Below, one piece after another: positions 24,901-36,900 of a stretch of DNA of 64,000 nt. Within the stretch, counting starts at the first letter, position 1. Each line of letters begins with the position of its first letter. The translations under genes were made by a program, and so were the position numbers. Origin of the DNA: Apis mellifera (Eukaryota; Arthropoda; Insecta; Hymenoptera; Apidae); the NCBI RefSeq assembly GCF_003254395.2, contig NC_037638.1:23203352-23267351 (forward strand), given 5' to 3'. Under the pieces are notes generated by a model. It did no database searches and had not been told where the DNA came from. It worked only from the letters and a program-made list of their open reading frames with translations.

Positions 24901-27900
24901 TTGCAATTATTATTAATGCATTCTCTCGCTCCTCGCAAATATCAGACTACACGAAAAAGCTACTACTACGATTCCAATTTTCTTCTCCAAAAACAAATCG
25001 ATCATCACTTGTTACGTATACCTCTCTGAGCTGAGCTGGTGGCGCCGCACTTCTTCCCTTCTGCTTTTAATACACGCAAAACCGACTAATTGCTAACTAA
25101 TCCACGCTGTAGGAATCACGACTAACTTGGCGTTTTTCCAACTCTCCGAATAACGAATCTCTTTAATCCCATTCGCTTCGTCCCATCCGGAACGAAAAGA
25201 GGCGAGAGTCGAGAATCTCTGCCTGAAACCAGTGCGCGATTTGCAGAAATCGCAGACCCTATATAACAACGACCTCGGCGCCAGCCAGCGACGACCAGGT
25301 CGACGAGCACGAGATCGAAGGCAACACCGGCAAGAACGACGAGCAAAATCAGAGTAGCGTCGACGAGAAATCAACACCGGAGGAGGAGGAGGAGGAGGAG
25401 AGCTCCTTTGAAGAGAAATCGCCTGAAGATCCGGTCGTCAGCAGGCTTATTACCACGGCCGTTCCCGCGTCTGACAAGCAGCAATCCGCCGCATCGACAC
25501 CGTCCACCCCCTCGGCCGCCGTCACCGAGGACCACGAGCAACCGACCGACAACGCCGATCCGGACAACGCAAGGCCCGAGCATCTTCTCGACATAACGAG
25601 CCTGTTCACCGACACACCAGGCCCCCAGGCCAGAAAGGACAACGTGTTCGAGGGGCTTCAAACCCGCGAGGTTCACCGCTCGTCTCTACGCTCGGCCTCC
25701 AACATGAAGGCCGAGCATCGAGAGTCGCCCGATTACTTGGAGGTGCGGGGCGAGACCGAGGCGCCCAACAACGGTTTGGAAGACGCTCACACGGTCGGCC
25801 CTTACGACAGCGTCCAAGATTACTACGTGAACGACCAGCCGGAGGCGGGCGAGCCGTCCATGATGAAGGATCAGGACGACGACAGCAGCACGATCCTGCC
25901 AGAAGCGGAACCGGCCTACAGGTACAACATCAAAGTGCGCACCAACGGAAAAGTATTAGACCCTCCGTCCAAGTAACGCTTTACAATTTAGGCAATCGTC
26001 ACGATTATTCGTCGATGAGTGATGAATAAGGGAGATTCTTGAAGGAACTAGATATATTAATACGTACGTTATTTTATGTGTATAATCGCGGACAATAATC
26101 GCGCGACCATCGCGATGATTGGTGGGGAGTTCGCCGCCATTCATCCGTCTCGTTCTGATTTCGAAACGAATTCCCGGTAGTGCTCGTCGGATTTCATTCA
26201 CGCCACGTTCATCATCGTCGTCGGGTCGACAGAAGGAAAAAAACGTTTTTTACATCTCGTTTTCATTCGTACTCTCGCGTATTCAAAACCATCAGTGAAT
26301 ATAACAACATGATTTCTAAAACGAATTTCGTTGAAACGTTGATTCTTTTCCTTCTGGCCCCGATCCCCGACGATAACCGACCGACGTCGTTCTCGCAAGG
26401 GCATTCACTCCACTTCCGTTCAATTCGGTCTTTTAATCGTCCACGAGAGTGGCACCGGCGGACACGTGACGGCTCCATTCTCCTCCTATCTCTTTACCCG
26501 TCTTTTCCTTTCTTATCGAGCCACGTATCACTTAATATCGACTTGTAGATGATAGAAGAGGAGGGGGATCATCCGCGTGGCATTGAGCCAGCGACGGCTT
26601 GATTGAATCATCGTTGTTCTTTAAGGACAACGGAATAATCGTCATCACGCAGGGTTTGGCAGGTTTGGTCCGCCAGTGTCACGAATAATAATCTCATTCG
26701 TATCGGTGAATAATCATCTTAGTTCTAATGTAATCATATTCGTACGTCCGCAAGATGAAACGTTTTGCCGATTCGAGATCTTCTCTTTAATGTGAATGGG
26801 ATCGTAACGAAGAATATCATCGGACGTGGAAAAGGGGAACGAAGGAGACGCATTAAACGTTTCGGTCATCCGGACGTATGAGAAATCGGCAATCAACGCG
26901 TATATCGACATCTCGAAATGATTTTCTAACTATTACGGTAGGTAATCATCGACACATGGATCTTGAATATCATTGCGTAAATACGGCGCGAATGTTCAAC
27001 TTGTGTAATTGAATATTAATAAAGGTAACGAAACACATTCTTACGATTCGTCGAGTTCTTTCCTTTTTTTTTCTTTCTCATCCCTTTTCACGTGCCCGAT
27101 TTTAGATGTAATACTACACTTACCAACCGTTCACCACACCCTCGATGTTCAACATCGGCACGATTTTGAATACGTAATCGTCGCGTAAGCCCGTCACGTA
27201 AGGATTGTTACCCAGCAACGCCTCCAGGGTACCGTTCATCACCCACGACGCGTTGCTCTCGCCCGGATGAACCCTCGACGTCAGAAATATCATCTTGCGA
27301 TTCTGGAAGAAAAATTTCGAGTTATTCCACAGAGGAGGAAGAAAAGAAAAAAGAACCTCCTTAAATAACTTTTCAAACCCTTCTCCTCATGTTCCTTATC
27401 CCATTATTAGGATGATCCTCACCTGTATGGGATTGTTCTTGGAATCCAGAGACGTGATAGTGAGCAGAGGATTGTCATTGCCGTTCAACGTCTCGCAGAG
27501 GGTCTCCACTCTGAAATACGTGTTGGGCGGCACCCTTTTGGTCCACTTCCAGATATTGGTCATCAACAGGCTGTAGGTGTAAGGGAAATGGTAGGCCAGA
27601 TAACACACGTCGTACGCGTGAGGGAAAGTGACGGTGAACGAGGTGGTGAGATAATTCTTCCCCTTGGCGGGCCGTTGATAACAGTTTCGATAGTAGCATA
27701 TGTCAGCCCCTGTCCTCACCCAACCCGGCCTGCCGAGTTGGGCCTCCGTCACGCTGAACAGGATCGGTTTCATCCCGAAATTGAACTGCGAATTCGCTTT
27801 CTCGCAGTTGATAATGTTAAACGTGTACGCCAACGCCTCCATGTTCGACACCTCGAAATAGAACCATTGGTGCCTGGAGCCGCTGTTCACGTCCGGCGTC

Positions 27901-30900
27901 AAGATCAGATCGTACTCTCTCACGCCTATCTGTAAGGAAGCGAGTTGGAAAGAAATGATGCAGATTTGCCGCGGAAACGAAACGGGAAGCGCGCATCCAT
28001 TGTTTGGTAATTTAACAACGCTTTTATTTTTCATTCTTTTTTTTTTTTTTTCTACAAACAACAGCTTGAAACATTGATAGAGTTTTGTACCTGAATAACT
28101 TTTCTCAGGTTGCCGCTCTCGAATCTGGACTCGAAGTGCAAGTGTTTGTTGTCGAAGGAACGCTTCCCTATCCTGTTCTCATCCCAGTTGCACAAATGAT
28201 GGTCGATCAGTTTCTGCTCTTCCGTGGAGGACGCGTTGCTGGACGAAGTTATGGCGTCGAGATCGTACACCACTTCGGGCGTCAACAGGCTACCGTGGAG
28301 GCCACGTTCCACGCAGGTGAGAAGTTTGGAACGGCAGACCCTTCTGTCCTTGCTGTTCAACGGCTCGTCCTTTCCGAGGCCGTCGCCACCGATCAGATCC
28401 GGGTAAGCCACCTTCACGAAACCTATAACGCTCTTCACCCTGCTCGCTATCACGCAATAAGCCTGTTGATCCGTCAAAATCGAAATGTCTTTGAATATTT
28501 TGATCGTCGTCTCGCTGTTCGTCATTTGGTTCGTCATTTGGCTCGTCATTTGGCTCGTCTTCGATATCCCCTCTTTCAACAAATCCTTTATCTTTGTTCT
28601 GCTGCACCCTTTCGTATCGATCGTATCGCTGATCTCCGTCGATAAATTCGTGCCGCACGTTTGATGATGTCCAAGGTTGTCCAATTCTTTGAAAAAAACG
28701 TTGTATCTAGAGACGAATCGGGGGACGAATTCATTAATCGGATTAGTAGGAAAGTTTAAAGAAAAAAAAAAAAAAGAAGAAAAAAAAGAATTTTCGAAAC
28801 GAAGGTCTTGGAAAATAACGAGCTTGGACGTACTCGGCCAACTCCTCCTCCGATCTTTGAGCCGTGAACACACCGGCAAAGAACTTGCTCTCGTCCACTT
28901 CGTCGGTCGTGTTCATGCTTTTCGCATTCGTCCTTGAATGCTGGCTTTCTTCTTCGTCGCCCGAATCAAGGTCGCTGTACATACGTCCAAGAGAGGCGAC
29001 ACTGCAGGGCTGCGATACAAATATTGCTCCACGTTGGACGATATTTAAATTAAACATCGGAGAAAGTTTTTGAGAAAGAAAAATATATCCATTTTACGAT
29101 CTCGAGTTACGTTACGTCATTCTACCTTGCATCATTCGAGAAAAAATACACACCTGACTGTCGATGTCGCTACCACTCTCAACGCTGTTGGGCCTGTTCG
29201 TTTCGTTCGGCAGCACGAATCTGAAGCAAAATTCGAATCAAATTCGCACGCTCACGTATCACGTTATAACTTTATTAATTTTTTCATCGAGTATCTTATT
29301 CAAGAATCGCGAAGAATCGAATTCGAATTGCGAGAATTACAAGAGAAGAACAAGTTTTTGGATCGAAGCTATTTTTTCTTTCTCGAGATAATTTGAACTA
29401 TCAGATAAAACTATCAAAATGCAATAAAAATGAATCGAGCTTCGATCCGGCGTTGATGAATTTCGAACGACCTTGAATGTTTCGTTCACCTTGCCGGAGA
29501 CATTTCGGGCACCGGCAGCTCCTTCTTCTCCAGACATTGATTGATTATCCCACAAATACGCGATAGCAACGAATCGTACGACTTATCCTCCGGGCAATTG
29601 TTGCAGAACCGGTACAGTAGTTGCAAACCATTGTTCAACTTGATAGCCTTTCTGCCGGCCTCTGAAAAGGAGAAAAAAAGATCAAGGCTCAGCGTTCGTG
29701 AAACCATTGCAGATGCTGTAACGTGGACATAAATTTACATACGCGATGTTTGTTCTAAATAAGGAAACGGTTAGAGAAGAAGAAGAAGAAGAAGAATGAA
29801 ACTTGTCGTGGAATCTTAATTATTAATTATCGATCGATCCTTTGAAAAATAATAATAATAATAATTAATGGAAAGAGAAAAAGAACTAATTATTTTTCTT
29901 TCTTCCCAAGCAGGAATAAATTAATAGGAGAGAGAGTGGAAGATGAATTTAAAATCATTGGCGTAGAGCCGTTCTACCATACCCTACAGTATCAACTTCC
30001 GGCCGGTTATTATCGTTATTATAGCAACGCTTAAAGGTCGGCACGAATAAACTCACTTATGACGCATAAGTGTTGTAACGTGATCAAAGTGGAATTGCAA
30101 ATCTTCAGTCTCATCGGCCCGTCGAATCGGTCCCATCTCTCGAAGATCCTCATCAACAGATATACCAGACCCACCTTCACGAATTTCATGCAACAAACTT
30201 CTACGGGCAAAAATTCGTAATTGTGTAAGTTGCAATTAATATAATTAATGTTTAATTTTAATGTTGATTCGATTCGTTGGATAGGAAAATTGTTAAAAAT
30301 AAAATGTTTACGTACTGCTCGTTGTGAAATATTTCAAACACTCTAACAACGATTTGAGTTTCAGGTGAGGCATGTAACCGATACTGACGAATGTTTTCTC
30401 CAACGTGGAGGCTATACCGTCCTTCATCAATACCTGAAGCGAGAATGCTGAAAAAAAAGAAAAAATAAAAAGAAAGAAAGAAAAGAAGAAAAGAAGATTA
30501 AAATGGCTAAACGACGCGAGTTTGTTGTTTACTCACAATTTCTGGCGAGACACTTGATGATCAACAACAAAGGCAACAAAGTTTTGCTATTATTGTAATG
30601 TTGCTTCAAGAGCGTGTGGAACACTTTAATGGTATTAAGCATCTTTATTTTTAACACGAACTTCTGGTCCCTTTGGGTTATCTGCAAATTTTAATCGATC
30701 AAATTCGAGCGATAAGTTGAACGAGAGTTGTTAAAAGTTATGTCGGTTTTTGTCTCCGTTGAGAAGGATAAATAATTGCAATTGGTTCATACCTCGTCAT
30801 CATATAATAATAATAATAATAATAATAACAATAACAAACGATAAATTTGTGCCAGAATTCTACGTTCGCAAAATATTTTAACAATGTTCCCATAAATATT

Positions 30901-33900
30901 TTCGTCTTGAACAATAAACTTTAGAACTTGAAGAATGTAGATTTGAGCAATTCTAGCACGTTAGACGTGAGACAAAACAATTCACAGTATTTTCAGTAGC
31001 TCGTATTTTAAAAAATATATAAAAAAAAGTTTAAATATGATTATTCTTGAGAGAAACGATTGTTTCTTCGTTCCATCAAATGGCGAATGATAAAAATGAG
31101 TTGCAAGTATCTCGAATTTATTCGAATGATTCAAAAACACGGATATATGTATGAGTAAATTATAAACAAATCTATTTTCAATCATTCCGACATAACCGAC
31201 ATTACTTTTCCAACGCAATAAAAGGACAACTGTGTGTCTCTCACCTGACCCAAAAGCCAAAGCACCTCTCGCGTGAGGGCCTCGCTCGAAATACTGTCCG
31301 TGTGTTGCAGATTAACTAAAAGTTTAATTAGAGCTTGCGTGATTCCTAAATTGATCAGCTGCATCACTGCCATTCGGCTGCTGGATACTGAAAACGATAA
31401 TTATCGTACGCTTTCGTCAAAGAATTGTATACTTTGGAGAGAGAAAGCAAATTAAATCTTCTCGAAACCAATCTTTCTTAAATACAAAAACGCTATTTTT
31501 CTCAAACGCTCGAAAGAAATTGAAAATTGTTTCCTTACTTGTGGCACTTTTGTTCTTGTTCCCTTTGGTCTTCCCCTTCGCGTTACGGGGTGATATGCAC
31601 TCGTGTAGTATGCTGGCGATGCTGTAGTTTATCACGTGATCCTTGCAATTCTGGGGAACAAAGTTTACGAGATAAATTACGATTTTAACGTATTATCTCG
31701 AATTATATAGCAGTTTGGCTGGTGTAAACGAAGTTCGAACGATTCGAGAGATTTTCGATTCGCGCAAAATGCCACGGAAATAATTATTCTCCCGTTCTGC
31801 GTGCGTGCAACACTTAAAGGAAAATGGGACGAGCGGATTTCCAGTTTTGCATGCGGCAGGAAGCCCCCGTAGACGAGACGTACGATGGGGACCGGGCCGG
31901 TTGATGCGACCTAGCCACGCCATTCCGTGCAAAATGTTAATCGTGACATGGTTAGTATCCGCATCCTTAATTGGATCCACCATGTGTCGATTAAATGTCC
32001 GACCTCCCCGAATACACATTGTTCAATCACGCCTCTCGAAAATCGCAGCATTAAGAGAATCGTTTACCACCTCCATCTATTATTTTAATTTATTTAAAGG
32101 GTCGAATCAATTTTTCCATAATTTGTCGTATCGATTGTTGTTCAAAATATCGTTTTTCTGTATTTATTATTTTTACTCGATCGACTGATCAATGAAATGA
32201 ACGTTACGAATAAACGAGATACCAAAGTTGGTATCTCAATGGTTGCATTTTAATATTAATAGAGTAATAAAGAAATTCGATTAGGAAAGAAACTCGGCAG
32301 AAGTTCGTTCTCCGTTTCACGACTGTAATAAAATCTTGATTGAAAATTCAACTCACCTCCAATGTTGCGATGAACATTTCCATCGCACCGGAATTCTTGC
32401 GCCATAATTTGTCCAGCGTGCGTTCGCGCAATCGTCGATCTGAAGAAATATCAATTATTCCGTTCTTTAATATACAATAAATGGACAATGAAATTGTAAT
32501 TTTACGAGGATACTTCGACCAAGGATAAGTAAGACAGATTTACGTATAATTTCGTAAACGATCATTGGCGAATAATTAATTAAACTCGCGTTAATGCGCG
32601 AGAACAAACGTGCAATTCGAATTTTAAACGGATGGCAGTTTCCTGGTAACAAAGGCTATACGTCGTTGCCATAATGAGTAATCCGACGAACAGGTGTGGG
32701 CAACACCATCTTCTGGTATCTACGATACCAAACATGCTCGGGGCATTGGCAAAACGCGTGGCTTCCATTTCAGAATTGACACAAGGCCAATCGTTCCCAA
32801 TGCCATGAACGCTATCCACAAAAAATGCGATACTCCAATATTTTGGCCCAACACAACATAACTTGCGAAATGAATCTGACAATGCAACTATTTCGTGCAA
32901 TTATTCTTCCCCCGAATCGAAATTTAAATTAATAATCAAAAGATAATTATTATCCCAGTGAATAATTTTTATAATAGAAAGTGAACATTCGAGAAGACAG
33001 ATTCGTCCATTTAATTAATTAAAATAATCGAGCGATAATAGCGAATAATTTATCTTATACATCGATAAATCATTGACAATTCGTTTAATTTATATTGGAA
33101 AGTGTGTAGAAAAAATGAATCCTGTTCAAATATCATAAAAATATATATGTAACGCGAGCATAGCATTCGAAAAAAAAAAAAAGGTCATTTGAACGCGAGC
33201 CAGTTGAAAGAATCTCAACTTGCAAGACCAGACACGAGGAATCGAGTTATTCGTATTATTTACTTTCTTGAGCTAAAAAAAAAAAAAAGTATTCAACATC
33301 GAAGCGATCTATCACGATCTATCTCGTAAGATGACAGCGTAAAAGTATCAGAGAAGCGTATTTTCCAACGTGGCATCTTGTTGTTCGAAACGATTTATTA
33401 GTGCAACGACACCGACACAACGTGGAGAAATATCGATCGACTCCTTATCAAATTGGCACGGCCGCGATTCTCTTCGAATAATCGATCTAACGTTATATCG
33501 TTTCGGCTTTCTTGGATTGTTTCCAAAGCCGATCCATCAGCCTCAGCCGAGACCCCTTACGTAATCGAGAGTGACAAGGTGGTCGGTTTTTCGAAAATAA
33601 CGAATGACGCTCAACGTTCCTCGGATAGCACACCTGTTCACACAATATATACGCGGCTAAGAACCTCTATCATCTGTTATCGTTCGTGTCGGGGAAAGGA
33701 AATGACCGAATGAAGCATCGATCGAAAGCGTTTGATCGAAACGTACGTTCGTTCGTACATAAAACCGAGTTTAGATTCGTTGCACTCGATAAAACGCTCG
33801 AGGGTTGATCGTTTGATAATTTTCAGCGGCATGCATGGGAATACTATCGTGAACGCAATATGTTTATCTAGAACAATACTTTGCAACAACGTTTAACGGA

Positions 33901-36900
33901 GATCCACGATCCTCTTTATTGTGATAATCTAATAAAAATTATACCGATCTTTCTATACGCAATTAGAATGCGTAATATGTTTTTAATTAAAATAAATGTT
34001 CTTCGTTTTTACATATATCAGTAAAATTGATTGAAAATAATATTTGTAATTTCAAATAAAATGAATAATAGTAACAATAGAGAAACAAATTTGCGACATT
34101 TCTTGAAAATCGAGTTGGGAAACACTGATCTAGAATCGCGATCTAGAATCGCGGATACGATTCGTCTTTCACGAGTCGGTCACGAATTTTTTCTCTTTTA
34201 ATCTTTCTCTTTTCACGAGATAAAATGTAACGAGGACAAAAATATACATATATTCGAAAACGATCTGAATTTCAATTCGATGCCCTATTTCCCCCTCTAG
34301 CATTCTTTGTCCCGTTCCCTATCTTATTTCTTGGATCAACTTCTCGTCACGAAAAGTTCCGTTTTCGTTCGTGCAGAAATTAACATCATTCGCGAAAAAA
34401 TAATTGGGAAGGGAAATCGAAGGGACGGAAACGTGATTTCTATTCCAACTTCTGGCTAAAGAGTGGCCGCGCGAACACCAATCCTCCCTCCCACCAATAC
34501 GATACGAATAATAAATTGTGCAAGTTTCTGGTGATTAGCCCGATGAAACAGGAGCCAACGTTCGCGGTAAAAATAGCAATTTACAAGCCCGTGTCTTAAA
34601 CTGTCCAATCTCTTGTTTCGAGTCGAGTTAAAAACTTTGTTGCCGATATTCGAGCCTCGAGTCGGTCTCCGAAACGAATATAAAAAGAGAAACTGTGACA
34701 AGAAGCATTTTTTTTTTTTTTTTAATATTCTTTACGTATCTGCTCTGCCAATCCGTCAACCCTTCAATTGAAAATTGAATAAAAAAGTGAAATTCTTCGA
34801 AAACAATTGTTGTTGTGTGAAAAACCGAGTCATATATATATATAAAAAAGAAATAAAAGAAAGAGATACGAACGTTGGTTACCTGTGGATGTGACTCGAG
34901 CATGTATCTTAGCTGCGATGTTTCTGAATGTATCCACCTCCTGTGGCTTGGACACGCAATTTCGGAGCTTCTCCAACAACGCATCGTTTACAGCCTCGTC
35001 CGTGCCTTTGCTGCTCGGTGACATCACACTAAACCGACAAATAAATAAACCGACAATGAAATTTCGATTAATCGATCGAGGAGAGTTAGAGGAGAGTTAA
35101 CGTACGAGCGTGAAAGATTTTTCTAAGTCAAACAGCACGCCTTCATCTTGGCAAACCGAGCATGCAATCTCGTGCTACCAAAATGCTACGCATAACAAAG
35201 GGGGGATCGCACGAGTCGAATTGACGTACATTCTACTCGATTGATCGGGTGACAAAAAAAAAAGAAGATATATATATATAAATAAAGCATAATTCGCACG
35301 GCGGTGAACGAACGTTGTTAATTTTTCGAAGAGAATCTTTAAATTTTTCTGTCGAAATCAAGGAGAAGGGTAAAATTTATCGTCATCCTTGTCACACATC
35401 TGTCGAAAAAACGCGAAAATCGCGATTCAACTTTTCACGCTTGAAAGGAAAAAAGAGTGAGAAAGATAGTACGCGAGAAACGTAGCGTCATTCACAATCA
35501 GGTATCATCAATCGACTGTCCATTGGCATCGCGCCAATTTTGCGCGGTGCGTAATGCGCATTAATCTCCTTTCACATTCAGTTGGTCACGACACTGTTAC
35601 CCAATGTCGTAGAAATGAAAATCGAGCGTCGCCTCGGATTCAAGGTTGATTAACACGGCCAAAAAAGCAAACGGTACTCGAAATAAACGGCGCGTGGATC
35701 ATGGCGAGGAACAATCGCGCGGACTCGATCGATATTGTCGTTTCCGCGATTCCGCTTCCCCTCGATCTTTCCACGATATATCGATCTCTTATTCTTTAAA
35801 CGTTAATTGCAATTTCGTTTCTAGAATCAATTGTTCACCGAGTTTCAAAAGTGTCTATTCGAGGCTATTTAATTAAAATCGATCGATAAGAATCGATGAA
35901 ATCTTGGTAAAAAAGAAGTTTATTTTTAGAAAGATTATTGCGGAATTAGCAGGATTTTTATCGTTCTATAAAGCGACGACAATCAAAGCTTGTTATTGAA
36001 AAAAGTGTAGGCGATGATCGTAATGATAATCGTTTAAAATTTAGATTTCCGATCGCCTACACCTCTTTCGCGGCAGCTACAACTCGTCCACGTTCTAAAA
36101 ACACATTACAGAGCGCAATTAATCTCGTAAAATTTATTACCCTCGATTCAATTGTCAATATCACAAGATCTAACAATTTCATCGAAACGTTCCGCCAAAA
36201 CGTTTATTTGGCAGGAATCGTATCGCTCTTGGTGCCAATGCGAATTTTGCGATTGTCTTTCCAATTTCTCCGCCAAACAACAATGACCAATCGTAGTTTG
36301 CGAGATCGAGTTACTTCTTCTTTCTTTCAAAAAAGGAATACAATTGAAAAGGAAAAAAATCGATCTAAGCCATTGAATCCGATGAAATATATGTACAAAG
36401 TGGAATCGAAAGTTATGTCGATCGATATTAATTTCATTGGATTGTTCGAATATACATTTTAAAAACGATATCGAGAGTATTGTTGCATTTACTTGTAAAG
36501 AAAACACTTATTCGTTCATCAAGATGAAACAAAAAAGCAAAGATGAAACGGAAGCAAAATTTTTGTTCGCTGTTAATAATTTCTAATAGAAAAAGTTTCG
36601 ATTATTCGATTTCCTCAAAAATTAAGCTTCCCGATGAAAAATTCTTCTGTTTCTCCTCATCTTTTAATCGTGTCCTGAATACATGAATACATGAATAAAA
36701 AAAAAAAACAGAAAAAGAAGGGAAAAAGCGTGCGAGCATCGAAGCGTCTCGAAATGTGCGATCAGAACGAGGACCGGAAACCTGGCGCAGAGCGACGAAC
36801 ACACTAGCAGCACGAAACGCGGAGGCAGGCGTTTTTGTTAGTGTGGTGGCGATTTTTACTCTTCATCCTTGGCATCTTGCGCTTTTTCCTTGTCCCCGTG

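Noticed and set aside
28085..28645. 186-codon plus-strand open frame
   Set aside because: Antisense shadow of the large CCP1 exon, whose minus-strand frame matches the family and joins in phase on both sides.
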